Assembly (NCBI RefSeq): GCF_030128825.1
Contig: NZ_CP119127.1
Coordinates: 1,798,001 to 1,862,000 of the forward strand
Direction: 5' to 3'
Source of the DNA: Sphingobium sp. WTD-1
GTDB lineage: Bacteria; Pseudomonadota; Alphaproteobacteria; Sphingomonadales; Sphingomonadaceae
DNA: 64,000 nucleotides
Shown: in pieces, positions 39,072 to 47,685 of the stretch
How positions within the stretch are numbered: position 1 is the stretch's first letter
Layout: each line of letters opens with the position of its first letter
Notes under the pieces: generated by a model
What the model was told of the DNA's origin: nothing
Databases searched by the model: none
The model's input: the letters and a program-made list of their open reading frames with translations, nothing else
Translations under genes and position numbers: made by a program

Positions 39072-40691
39072 ATGCGCAATCTTCTTCCCCTGCTCACGGG
39101 CGCCATGCTGCTCGCCACGCCCGCGCTGGCCCAAAATGCCGGACAGGTGCCGCATATCGAAAGCAAGAATGGCCGCCATGCCCTGATCGTCGATGGCGCG
39201 CCCTTCCTGATGCTGGGTGGCCAGGTCAATAACAGCAGCAATTATGCCGCCCCGCTGAAGCAGGTCTGGGACCGGCTCGACAGCATCCATGCCAATACCG
39301 TCGAAGTGCCGGTCGCCTGGGAACAGCTTGAGCCCAAGGAAGGCCAGTTCGACTATAGCTTCGTCCAGACCCTGCTGGATGAGGCGCGCGCCCATGACAA
39401 GCGCATCGTGCTCCTCTGGTTCGGCGCCTGGAAGAATACCGGCCTTGCCTATACCCCAGACTGGGTGAAGCTCGACAATCGCCGCTTCCCGCGCATGAAG
39501 ACCGCCAATGGCAAGGATCATGGCGTGCTTTCGCCCCATGGTGCGGCCACGCTGGCGGCGGACAAGCGCGCCTTTTTGAAGCTCATGACCTATGTGCGCG
39601 ACCATGATGCGCAGAATACGGTCATCATGGTGCAGCCGGAAAACGAAGTCGGCAGCTACCAGAATCCCCGCGACTTCAGCGCCATCGCGCAGAAATTGTT
39701 CGACGGCCCGGTCCCGGCCGAACTCACCCGTGCGCTCAGGAAGCCGGCGGGCAACTGGAAAAGCGTGTTCGGCGAAACGGCAGACCGGACCTTCAACACC
39801 TGGTACACCGCCCGCTATATCGAGGAACTGGCCAAGGCCGGCAAGGCGATCAAGCCGCTGCCCATGTATGTGAACGCCTCCCTGACCGATCCCTACAAGC
39901 CGGTCGATCCGATGAGCGTGTCGAGCGGCGGCCCGCAGGGCGACGTGATCGACATCTGGAAGGCGGCGGCCCCCTCGCTCGATCTCGCTGCGCCCGACAT
40001 TTATGACCGGGGCAGCCGCAACGTTTTCAAGCATCTCGATCTCTACACAAGGCCCGACAATGCGCTGATGGTGCCGGAAATCGGCAATGCCGCCGAATAT
40101 GCCCGCTATTTCTGGTCGGCGCTGGGACGCGGCGCAATCGGCTTCGCGCCCTTCGGCATGGATGATGCCGACTATTTCAACTATCCGCTCGGCGCCAAGA
40201 GCTTCGACGATGCGACCATCCACGCCTTCGCCTCGAAATTCGGCGTGCTCGGCGCGGCGATGCGTCCCTGGGCGAAGATCGCCTTCGCCCACCCGACCTG
40301 GGGCGCGGCGCGGCCGGACGACGGCACGCCGCTCAGCACCACCATGGGCGACTGGACGGTGACGGCCAGCTTTGGCCAGTGGCAGTTCGGCCAGCGCGAA
40401 TGGTTCCCCAATGCCGACACCCCGGCCTGGGACAAGGCGATGGTCGGCGGCATGGTCGTGGCGCAACTGTCGGCCAATGAATTTCTCTTCACCGGCGATC
40501 ATGTCCGCGTCCAGTTCGGCACGCGCGAAGGCGCCCCGGCCAACGGCATGATCGTCAAGGTCGAGGAAGGTCATTTCGAAGGCGACAACTGGGTCTTCGA
40601 CCGTATCTGGAACGGCGACCAGACCGATTATGGCCTCAACATCATCGACAAGCCGGTCTGGCTCAAGGTGACGATGGGCCGCTATCGCTGA
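39072..40691 (+). CDS. GH35-like beta-galactosidase with DUF5597 tail, exported
   Basis: Exported beta-galactosidase-type enzyme of 539 residues with signal peptide (LLTGAMLLATPALAQ). The barrel starts with HALIVDGAPFLMLGGQVNNS; EVPVAWEQLEPKEGQFDYS and IVLLWFGAWKN follow. Acid/base Glu lies in VMVQPENEVGSY and the putative nucleophile Glu in ALMVPEIGN. The C-terminal ~150 residues resemble DUF5597, which occurs with such GH35 enzymes. It starts 13 nt after the mutarotase gene and closes the operon. In fucosylated xyloglucan, galactose lies under the fucose, so this enzyme would act between the GH29 and GH31 steps (inference). Confidence 0.87.
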   Translation: MRNLLPLLTGAMLLATPALAQNAGQVPHIESKNGRHALIVDGAPFLMLGGQVNNSSNYAAPLKQVWDRLDSIHANTVEVPVAWEQLEPKEGQFDYSFVQTLLDEARAHDKRIVLLWFGAWKNTGLAYTPDWVKLDNRRFPRMKTANGKDHGVLSPHGAATLAADKRAFLKLMTYVRDHDAQNTVIMVQPENEVGSYQNPRDFSAIAQKLFDGPVPAELTRALRKPAGNWKSVFGETADRTFNTWYTARYIEELAKAGKAIKPLPMYVNASLTDPYKPVDPMSVSSGGPQGDVIDIWKAAAPSLDLAAPDIYDRGSRNVFKHLDLYTRPDNALMVPEIGNAAEYARYFWSALGRGAIGFAPFGMDDADYFNYPLGAKSFDDATIHAFASKFGVLGAAMRPWAKIAFAHPTWGAARPDDGTPLSTTMGDWTVTASFGQWQFGQREWFPNADTPAWDKAMVGGMVVAQLSANEFLFTGDHVRVQFGTREGAPANGMIVKVEEGHFEGDNWVFDRIWNGDQTDYGLNIIDKPVWLKVTMGRYR

Positions 40692-40709
40692 TAGGACGGT
40701 ATGATCGAC

Positions 40710-40752
40710 GCGGACATGCCTCTTCCCGCCGGCCGGCAGGGGGCATGTCCGC
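40710..40752. terminator. 11-bp hairpin after the GH35 gene
   Basis: GCGGACATGCC (40710-40720) and GGCATGTCCGC (40742-40752) form a perfect stem with a 21-nt GC-rich loop between two convergent genes. Confidence 0.6.
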
Positions 40753-40802
40753 AACGGGGCTCATTCTTCATGCCCGTTTAATCTGGCCAGACGGTCCGGC
40801 TT

Positions 40803-41504
40803 TCACCCCAGCCGGAACTCCGCCCAGATCGGCAGATGGTCCGACGCCTTGCGGGCAGCGGCGCTTTCGTGGACGCCGCTGTCGACCAGGCGGATGCGGT
40901 CGCAATGCATGATCCGGTCGAGGCGGGCGACCGGGCGGCGCGCGTGAAAGCTGCGGCCGCACGGCGCGAAACTGTAGTGGCGGGCAAAGTCGGCCAGGCA
41001 GCCACGCTCGGCGCTCCATTCGTTGAGGTCGCCCATCAGCACCGTCGGCAGGGCATGCCCCTGCGCCGCAGCATGGATCACCGCCGCCGCCTGCTTGCGC
41101 CGCCACAGGCCCGACAGGTCGAGATGCATGCCGAACACGCGCAGCGTTGCGCCTTTGATCGCGACCTCCGCCATGGTGGCGCCGCGCGGCTCCAGACAGG
41201 GGAGGTGCAGCACGTCATAGGCGGCGACCTCCGCCTCTTTCCGCACGATGATGGCATTGCCGTGCCAGCCCATGCTATCGGTCTGGACGTTGAGCGGCAC
41301 CGGTTTGTAGCCGCTCTGACTGTCAAGCAGCAGCGGCGGGATCGCGGCATGGCGTATGCCAAAGCGCCGGTCGGCCTCCTGCAGCGCGATGATGTCGGCA
41401 TCCACCTCGTTCAGCACATCGATCACCCGCTCGGGCGAGCGGCGGCGGTCGGTACCGATGGCCTTGCGGATATTATAGCTGGCGACGCGGATCGTGGCGG
41501 ACAT
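40803..41504 (-). CDS. Endonuclease/exonuclease/phosphatase (EEP) family protein
   Basis: Metal-dependent phosphoesterase fold, 233 residues, no signal peptide. EEP motifs in order: RVASYNIRKAIG (Asn), DIIALQEADRRFG (catalytic Glu), RVFGMHLDLSG (His), TVLMGDLNEWS (Asp-x-Asn), RLDRIMHCD and the final KASDHLPIWAEF (Asp-His pair). Substrate could be nucleic acid, phospholipid or an inositol phosphate; sequence alone does not decide. It is divergent from radA with 107 bp between. Confidence 0.88.
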   Translation of the reverse strand: MSATIRVASYNIRKAIGTDRRRSPERVIDVLNEVDADIIALQEADRRFGIRHAAIPPLLLDSQSGYKPVPLNVQTDSMGWHGNAIIVRKEAEVAAYDVLHLPCLEPRGATMAEVAIKGATLRVFGMHLDLSGLWRRKQAAAVIHAAAQGHALPTVLMGDLNEWSAERGCLADFARHYSFAPCGRSFHARRPVARLDRIMHCDRIRLVDSGVHESAAARKASDHLPIWAEFRLG

Positions 41505-41557
41505 GCTGCTTCAATGCGCCAGCCATCGCTATGTTTCCAGTAGGACAATCATCGTTC

Positions 41558-41587
41558 TTGAAATGTTCCGTGCTGGAAGGCTAAATA
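41558..41587 (+). promoter_or_regulatory. Possible radA promoter
   Basis: TTGAAA (41558-41563), 18-nt spacer, TAAATA (41582-41587), 25 bp before the radA start. Confidence 0.35.
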
Positions 41588-41611
41588 AGTGCCGTTCGGA
41601 GATGAGAAGAT

Positions 41612-42979
41612 ATGGCCAAGGCAAAACGCAAATTCGTCTGTCAGCAATGCGGCACTGTGTCCGGCCGGTGGCAGGGGCAGTGCGATGACTGTGGCGAATG
41701 GAACAGCATCGTCGAGGAAGCGGCCGAGACCGTCTTTTCCGCCAAGCATGACCTGCAGGGCGGTGGCCGGGCGATCACGCTCATCGGACTTGACAGCAAG
41801 GTGGAACTGCCCTCGCGCACCAGCACCGGCATCGCCGAGTTCGACCGGGCGCTGGGCGGCGGCATCGTGCCGGGATCGGCCACGCTGATCGGCGGCGATC
41901 CGGGCATTGGCAAGTCGACCCTGTTGCTGCAGGCGGCAGCACGTGTCGCTTCGCGCGGGCTGACCGTCGCCTATATCAGCGGCGAGGAAGCGTCGGACCA
42001 GGTGCGGCTGCGCGCCCAGCGGCTGGGCCTGGGCAATGCGCCGGTGCAACTGGCCAGCGCGACATCGGTGCGCGACATCCTGACGACGCTGAGCGAGGGC
42101 GTGCCACCCGCCCTGCTGATCATCGATTCGATCCAGACCATGCACAGCGACCTGATCGAGGGCGCGCCCGGCACCGTCAGTCAGGTGCGCGCGTCGAGCC
42201 AGGAACTGATCAAATTCGCCAAGCAGCGCGGCACCGCCCTGATCCTGGTCGGCCATGTCACCAAGGATGGCAGCATCGCCGGCCCGCGCGTGCTGGAACA
42301 TATGGTCGATACGGTGCTGGCGTTCGAGGGCGAGCGCAGCCACCAATATCGCATCCTGCGCGCGATCAAGAATCGCTTTGGCGGCACCGACGAGATCGGC
42401 GTCTTCTCGATGGTTGCCGAAGGGCTGGAGGAGGTCGCCAATCCGTCCGCCTTGTTCCTCACCAATCGCGACGAGACGGTGACGGGTGCCACCGTCTTCC
42501 CGGCGCTGGAAGGAACGCGGCCGGTGCTGGTCGAGATCCAGGCGCTGGTGGTGCGCCTCTCCAGCGGGGCGACGCCCCGGCGCGCGGTGGTCGGCTGGGA
42601 CAGCGGCCGGCTGGCGATGATCCTCGCCGTGCTGGAGGCGCGCTGCGGCCTCAGCTTCTCGACCTGCGAAGTCTATCTCAACGTCGCGGGCGGCTATCGC
42701 CTGTCCGATCCGGCCGCCGACCTGGCCGTCGCCGCCGCTTTGATGTCGGCCTTGTCGGAACGGCCGGTGCCTGCCGATGTCGTGCTGTTCGGCGAGATTG
42801 CGCTGTCGAGCGAGATCAGGCCTGTCTCGCACACGCCGCTGCGGCTGCGGGAATCGGCGAAACTGGGCTTCAACCGCGCCTTCGTGCCGGCGTCGGGCGC
42901 GGACGGGGTGAAGGGGATTTCGGTCAGCGGCTTCCGCACCCTTGCACAGCTGGTTGACCAGATGCTCGGGCGCGGATAG
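41612..42979 (+). CDS. radA: DNA repair protein RadA
   Basis: Cytoplasmic hexameric ATPase that drives branch migration during recombination. It has 455 residues, the usual length. Domains: N-terminal four-Cys zinc finger (FVCQQCG... CDDCGEW), RecA-like core with Walker A GGDPGIGKSTLLLQ and Walker B LLIIDSIQTM, the RadA-specific KNRFG motif (RAIKNRFGGTDEIG), and the C-terminal Lon-like domain (YRLSDPAADLAVAAALMSA, LFGEIALSSEIRPV). The product order radA then cvpA is common in alphaproteobacteria. Confidence 0.97.
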   Translation: MAKAKRKFVCQQCGTVSGRWQGQCDDCGEWNSIVEEAAETVFSAKHDLQGGGRAITLIGLDSKVELPSRTSTGIAEFDRALGGGIVPGSATLIGGDPGIGKSTLLLQAAARVASRGLTVAYISGEEASDQVRLRAQRLGLGNAPVQLASATSVRDILTTLSEGVPPALLIIDSIQTMHSDLIEGAPGTVSQVRASSQELIKFAKQRGTALILVGHVTKDGSIAGPRVLEHMVDTVLAFEGERSHQYRILRAIKNRFGGTDEIGVFSMVAEGLEEVANPSALFLTNRDETVTGATVFPALEGTRPVLVEIQALVVRLSSGATPRRAVVGWDSGRLAMILAVLEARCGLSFSTCEVYLNVAGGYRLSDPAADLAVAAALMSALSERPVPADVVLFGEIALSSEIRPVSHTPLRLRESAKLGFNRAFVPASGADGVKGISVSGFRTLAQLVDQMLGRG

Positions 42980-42989
42980 CCAGCGCGGC

Positions 42990-43514
42990 ATGAACGCCGT
43001 CGATATCCTCGTCCTCCTCCTCATCGGCGGTTGCGCCATATTCGGCCTGCTGCGCGGGTTCGTGACCGAAACCCTGTCGCTGATCGCCTGGGTCGCGGGC
43101 ATCTTCGCGATCAGCCTGTTCCATGCCTCCGTCACCGAATTGCTGACCAGCTTCGTCGGCAGCGAGAGCGGGGCGGCGGTGCTGGCCTTCTTCCTGATCT
43201 TCGCCGTCACCTTTGGCGCGGGCAAGCTGCTCGCCCGCGCGATCGGCCACCGTACCCGCCAGTCGGTGCTCGGCCCGATCGACCGGGTGCTGGGCGGTGG
43301 CTTCGGCGCGATCAAGGGCCTGATCGGGGCGACCCTGGTCTTCCTCGCCTTCTCCCTGGTCTATGACACATTCTACGGCAGTGGCGCCCGCCGCCCCGAC
43401 TGGCTGTCCGACGCCCGCACCTATCCGCTGCTCAACGCCAGCGGCAAGGCGATCAGCGAATTTGTCGATGAGCAACGCGCGCAGAAGCCGGCCGAGCCTG
43501 ACCCGGCGGCGTAA
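42990..43514 (+). CDS. cvpA: CvpA-family membrane protein
   Basis: A 174-residue inner-membrane protein with about four helices (ILVLLLIGGCAIFGLLRGF, LSLIAWVAGIFAISLF, AAVLAFFLIFAVTFGAGKLL, LIGATLVFLAFSLVY) and the family-typical DRVLGGGFGAIKG. CvpA homologues are named for colicin V production in E. coli; their direct function is not settled. The ATG at 42990 lies 10 bp after the radA stop. The frame open upstream belongs to radA's shadow. Confidence 0.9.
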   Translation: MNAVDILVLLLIGGCAIFGLLRGFVTETLSLIAWVAGIFAISLFHASVTELLTSFVGSESGAAVLAFFLIFAVTFGAGKLLARAIGHRTRQSVLGPIDRVLGGGFGAIKGLIGATLVFLAFSLVYDTFYGSGARRPDWLSDARTYPLLNASGKAISEFVDEQRAQKPAEPDPAA

Positions 43515-43828
43515 CGGGACAGGGCGGTTTTCCGCCATGTGCCTTTCGCTTGTGATCGCGGGCATGGGCGCCGGTCGGCATTCGCTTTCCTACTCGGCGT
43601 TTCTCTGATCTATCCTGCCGGATGAACCCGTCGCCTCTCCCCGCCCGTCCGTTCGCTGACCCGTGTCCCAACGATGATCCGGGTGTGACCTGACAGGTGC
43701 GTCATGGTCGCCTCACCATGACCCGACCGTCGCGTCGCTGTCGCGTCGCAGGCGCATCACAGGCATTTTCGGCCCGGATTTGCGGTCATCGACACTATGA
43801 ACTTCGCCACCGTCGCGTCGGTGTGACC
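43515..43828. other. Intergenic region between cvpA and gluconokinase
   Basis: These 314 bp hold no convincing ORF. A perfect 8-bp inverted repeat GTCATGGT (43701-43708)/ACCATGAC (43715-43722) and several CGTCGCGTCG short repeats (about 43729-43752 and 43811-43820) are visible. Nothing else was recognised. Confidence 0.5.
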
Positions 43829-44371
43829 CTAACCCAGCCAGGCCAGCGCCCGGTCGCGCAGTGCGCTCGCCGGGACATCGGTGATCAGGATCATCGCGCC
43901 TTCCTCGGGCAGAGGCGGCTCCAGCGTGGCGAGCTGGCTGTCGAGCAGGCTGGCGGGCATATAATGGCCCGGCCGGTTGCCCAGCCGCGCCAGCAGTTCG
44001 GCGCGGTCATTGTCGAGCAGGATGAAATGCACCGGCACGCCGATCGCCGCGCGCAGCCGGTCGCGATAGGCGCGCTTCAATGCGGAGCAGGCGGCGACCG
44101 CCACGCCCTGCGCCGCCACCGTGCCCGCGATCGCCGCGCCCAGCCGGTCGAGCCAGGGCCAGCGATCCTCGTCGGTCAGCGCTTCCCCGCCGCGCATCTT
44201 TTCCACCGCCGCCGCTGAATGATAGCTGTCCCCCTCCAGGAAGGGGCAGTCCAGCGCCTGCGCCAGCATCGCGCCCAGCGTCGACTTGCCACAGCCGCTC
44301 ACCCCCATGACGATGATGGCGCGTCCCACGGCTTTGGGCGAAACGGGGGCAGGGTCGGCGGAAATCGGCAA
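43829..44371 (-). CDS. gntK: Gluconokinase (GntK type)
   Basis: Cytoplasmic kinase forming 6-phosphogluconate from gluconate, 180 residues. Motifs: P-loop IVMGVSGCGKSTLG, FLEGDSYH (substrate-binding Asp), RGGEALTDEDRWPWL, ACSALKRAYRDRLR and the lid region RPGHYMPASLLDSQLATLEP, all diagnostic of thermoresistant gluconokinase. It is divergent from a large exported protein with a lactonase-like domain, and the TACGAC-type site at 44445-44460 lies between. That suggests a pathway in which an aldonolactone is opened outside and the gluconate phosphorylated inside (inference). Confidence 0.93.
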   Translation of the reverse strand: MPISADPAPVSPKAVGRAIIVMGVSGCGKSTLGAMLAQALDCPFLEGDSYHSAAAVEKMRGGEALTDEDRWPWLDRLGAAIAGTVAAQGVAVAACSALKRAYRDRLRAAIGVPVHFILLDNDRAELLARLGNRPGHYMPASLLDSQLATLEPPLPEEGAMILITDVPASALRDRALAWLG

Positions 44372-44444
44372 GCGGGCGTCCTTGGTCGCTGGGGCAGGGG
44401 GATCGGTCTTCCCGCTATAAGGCCGCGCTACCCTACAGGAAAAC

Positions 44445-44460
44445 TACGACCTTTGTCGCA
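44445..44460. promoter_or_regulatory. Operator-like site TACGACCTTTGTCGCA (copy 1)
   Basis: TACGAC-N4-GTCGCA, followed by AGTGC; a near-identical block with a perfect dyad is at 47572-47587. The full shared pattern is CTACGACCTNTGTCGNAAGTGC. It lies between divergent gntK and the first beta-helix gene. Confidence 0.6.
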
Positions 44461-44525
44461 AGTGCCAAGCTGCGCCCGCTCCCCTAGCCATGCACCATCT
44501 ATAAAAATGAGGATGGGAGGCGGAC

Positions 44526-47500
44526 ATGATCGGACGCAGCATGATCGCGGCTTTGCTGGCGGCAACGACGCTTGGGGCACCGGCATTCGCCGCGACGACC
44601 TCGGTTTTCCCTGTGGCACCGGCGGAGCCCCATGCGGTGACGGTGAAGGCGGTCGGCGATGGCCGCGCCGACGACAGTGCCGCGATCCAGCAGGCGCTCG
44701 ATCAGGCCCGGGACACGACCGGCCATGGCATCGTCTTCCTTCCATCGGGCACCTATCGCATCACCCGCTCGCTGATCGTGCCGGCGGGCGTGCGCGTTTA
44801 TGGTGTCGGCCCGACCCGCCCGGTGCTGCTGCTCGGCGCCAACACCCCCGGCTTCCAGCAGGGCGTGTCGACCATGGTGATCTTCGCCGGCGGCGATCAA
44901 TATCAGGTCGGCAAGGTGCCGGTCCCGGTGCCGACCGTCGTGCCCCGCGACAAGATCGTTCGCGACGCCAATTCGGGCACTTTCTATTCGTCGATGAGCA
45001 ATGTCGATATCGACATTGGCGCGGGCAATCCGGCCGCTGCCGGCGTGCGCTTCCGCATGGCCCAGCATGCCTTCCTCAGCCATATGGAATTTCGTCTCGG
45101 CACCGCCTTTGCCGGCGTCTATCAGGCCGGCAATGTGATCGAGAATGTGCATTTCCAGGGCGGCCGCTATGGCATCGTCACCGAAAAGACCTCGCCCGCC
45201 TGGCAGTTCACCCTGCTCGATTCGACCTTCGACGGCCAGCGCGACGCGGCGATCCGCGAGCATGAGGTCGACCTTACCCTCGTCAATGTCGCGATCAAGA
45301 ACACGCCGGTCGGGATCGAGATCGACCGCGGCTACAGCGACAGCCTCTGGGGCAAGGATGTCCGGTTCGAGAATGTGTCGAAGGCCGGCGTCGTCATCTC
45401 GAACGAGAAGAATGTCTTCACCCAGGTCGGCTTCGAAAACGCCCTGGCTCTCAACAGCCCGGTTTTCGCCCGTTTCCGCGACAGTGGCAAGACGGTGGAT
45501 GGCAAGGGCAAGGCCTATAAAGTCGCCAATTTCTCCTACGGCCTCGCCGTGCCCGCACTCGGCCATACGGGCGAATACGCCACCACCGCCGACATCCAGC
45601 CGCTCTCCGCCATGCCGGCGCCGCGCGCGCCCGCGATCCGCGACCTGCCGCCGATGGACCAGTGGGTCAATGTCCGCACCCTGGGCGCGGTCGGCGACGG
45701 CAAGGCGGACGACACCGCCGCGCTGCAAAAGGCGATCGACGCCAACCGCATTCTCTATTTTCCGACCGGCTTCTACAAGGTGACGGACAGGCTGACCCTG
45801 CGCCCGGACAGCATCCTCATCGGCCTGCACCCGGCCATCACCCAGCTCTTCATCCCCGACAACAACCCCAATCATGCCGGCCTCGGCGCGGTCCTGCCGA
45901 TCCTCGAAAGCCGCAAGGGCGGCGACAATATTCTCTCGGGCCTCGGCCTCTTCACCGGCCGGGTGAACCCGCGCGCTTCCGCTCTGCTCTGGCGTTCGGG
46001 CGAGCAGAGCCTGGTCGAGGACGTCAAGATCATGGGCGGTGGCGGCACGCCCACCGCCGACGGCAAGATGCTCGGCACGCTGCGCGTCAACACCGGCGAT
46101 CCGGTCACCGACAGCCGACTCGATGCCCAATATCCCAGCATCTGGGTGACGGATGGCGGTGGCGGCACCTTCGCCGACGTCTGGAGCCCCAACAGCTTCG
46201 CGCAGGCAGGCTTCTACATCACCGACACCGACACGCCCGGCCATGTCTATGAAATGTCGGTCGAACATCATGCCCGCAACGAATTCGTGCTCGATAATGT
46301 CCATAATTGGGAGTTCCTGGCGCCCCAGACCGAACAGGAGGTCGATGACGGCCCCGACGCCATCTCGCTCGACATCCGCAACTCCAGCAATCTGCTCTTC
46401 GCCAACTATCATGGCTATCGCGTCACCCGCACCTATGCGCCGGAAAAGAGCGCGGTGAAGATCACCAACTCCGGCGATATCCGCTTCCGCAACGTCCATG
46501 TGAATGGCGAAAGCGGCTTTGCCACCTGCGACGATGAAGGCTGCGGCACCTTCCTGCGCGCCAGCAAATATCCGTTCGACAATGCGATCGAGGATGTCAG
46601 CCGCAAGCTGCTGGTGCGGGAACGCGAGTTTGCTGCGCTGGATATCGGCCCGGCTGGCAGCGCCGTTCCGGCGGCAGCGCCGTCCGGCACCAAGGTCGAG
46701 AAGCTGGAGGATGGCTTCTGGTCCATCTCTGGCGCGGCGGTGGATGCGCAAGGGCAGCTCTATTTCATCGACCGCCGTTTCCAGCGCATCCATCGCTGGA
46801 GCGAGGACAAGGGGCTGGAGATCGTTCGCGATCATGCGCTCGATCCGGTCAATCTCGCCATCGACGCTTCGGGCCATGTCATGGTCCTGTCGTCGCTCGG
46901 CGCGAAGGGCGGTGCCTATTCGTTCGACCCGGCCGGCCCCAAGGACGCGATGACCCTGATCCAGCCGACCCCGGTGCGCAGCGGTGGCGCGGGCAAGACG
47001 CTGCTGCCGGTCAACTGGTGGAATAATGGCGAGTTCAGGGATCAGCTCGACCATAAGAGCTATGAATTCACCACCCTCGCCGAAATGTTCGCCCGCGACG
47101 TCGGCACGCCCAAGGCCAAGGAATATGTCTCGCCCGACGGCAGCCTGTCCCTGCCCGCCTTCCGCGTCTGGCAGCAGGGGCCGATCGATCATACCGGCTG
47201 GCGCTGGTCCGACGGCCTCAACGCCATTGGCTTCGTCTCTGGCAAGATCGGCGATCGCCTGTTCGTCACCAATGGGTCGGAGAATATTACCTATAGCGGC
47301 ACGGTGGGGCCAAGCGGCACGCTGACGACGCTGAAGCCCTTCGCCAATCGCGGCGGCGAGAGCGTCGCGGTGGACGGGCAGGGCAGGGTGTTCGTCGCCA
47401 ATGGCCAGATCTTCGTCTACGGCGCGGACGGCAAGGAAACCGGCCGCATCGACGTGCCAGACCGGCCGCTGCAAATCCTGTTCGGCGGTCCCGACAAGCG

Positions 47501-47549
47501 CACGCTTTTCATCCTGACGCACCACGCGCTTTACGCCGCAAAGCCCTGA
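44526..47549 (+). CDS. Exported two-beta-helix protein with SMP-30/lactonase-like tail (paralogue A)
   Basis: A 1007-residue secreted protein with a signal peptide to about residue 22 (GAPAFAA). Two right-handed beta-helix domains of the pectate-lyase-3/GH55 type each begin with the typical VKAVGDGRADDSAAIQQALD (residue ~40) and VRTLGAVGDGKADDTAALQKAID (~380). The last ~280 residues (from ~724: EDGFWSISGAAVDAQGQLYFID) resemble an SMP-30/gluconolactonase propeller (FVTNGSENITYSG, VAVDGQGRVFVANGQIFVY). The double helix recalls GH55 beta-1,3-glucanases, but a catalytic residue was not assigned. Divergent from gntK; a paralogue of the gene at 50734, with a TonB receptor between. Polysaccharide processing is likely; the substrate is unknown. 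Confidence 0.8.
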   Translation: MIGRSMIAALLAATTLGAPAFAATTSVFPVAPAEPHAVTVKAVGDGRADDSAAIQQALDQARDTTGHGIVFLPSGTYRITRSLIVPAGVRVYGVGPTRPVLLLGANTPGFQQGVSTMVIFAGGDQYQVGKVPVPVPTVVPRDKIVRDANSGTFYSSMSNVDIDIGAGNPAAAGVRFRMAQHAFLSHMEFRLGTAFAGVYQAGNVIENVHFQGGRYGIVTEKTSPAWQFTLLDSTFDGQRDAAIREHEVDLTLVNVAIKNTPVGIEIDRGYSDSLWGKDVRFENVSKAGVVISNEKNVFTQVGFENALALNSPVFARFRDSGKTVDGKGKAYKVANFSYGLAVPALGHTGEYATTADIQPLSAMPAPRAPAIRDLPPMDQWVNVRTLGAVGDGKADDTAALQKAIDANRILYFPTGFYKVTDRLTLRPDSILIGLHPAITQLFIPDNNPNHAGLGAVLPILESRKGGDNILSGLGLFTGRVNPRASALLWRSGEQSLVEDVKIMGGGGTPTADGKMLGTLRVNTGDPVTDSRLDAQYPSIWVTDGGGGTFADVWSPNSFAQAGFYITDTDTPGHVYEMSVEHHARNEFVLDNVHNWEFLAPQTEQEVDDGPDAISLDIRNSSNLLFANYHGYRVTRTYAPEKSAVKITNSGDIRFRNVHVNGESGFATCDDEGCGTFLRASKYPFDNAIEDVSRKLLVREREFAALDIGPAGSAVPAAAPSGTKVEKLEDGFWSISGAAVDAQGQLYFIDRRFQRIHRWSEDKGLEIVRDHALDPVNLAIDASGHVMVLSSLGAKGGAYSFDPAGPKDAMTLIQPTPVRSGGAGKTLLPVNWWNNGEFRDQLDHKSYEFTTLAEMFARDVGTPKAKEYVSPDGSLSLPAFRVWQQGPIDHTGWRWSDGLNAIGFVSGKIGDRLFVTNGSENITYSGTVGPSGTLTTLKPFANRGGESVAVDGQGRVFVANGQIFVYGADGKETGRIDVPDRPLQILFGGPDKRTLFILTHHALYAAKP

Positions 47550-47571
47550 AAATCCGCCGTTCCGGCGCATC

Positions 47572-47587
47572 TACGACCTATGTCGTA
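47572..47587. promoter_or_regulatory. Operator-like site TACGACCTATGTCGTA (copy 2)
   Basis: Perfect dyad TACGAC-CTAT-GTCGTA followed by AGTGC, matching the site at 44445-44460. It lies about 100 bp upstream of the TonB receptor start. Confidence 0.65.
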
Positions 47588-47685
47588 AGTGCGACCGGAC
47601 GGGGCAGGGACTAAGGCTCACACAATAGCCCGCCATGGGCGACGCCGACGCCGGGAGGGCGCTTGGTGACAAGAGGGGAAGAGGA

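Noticed and set aside
43829..44371. Adenylate or shikimate kinase for the P-loop gene
   Set aside because: The RPGHYMPASLLDSQLATLEP lid and FLEGDSYH motif are specific to gluconokinase.
44499..47570. 1023-codon minus-strand open frame
   Set aside because: Shadow of paralogue A; composition-driven, no signal peptide or motif.
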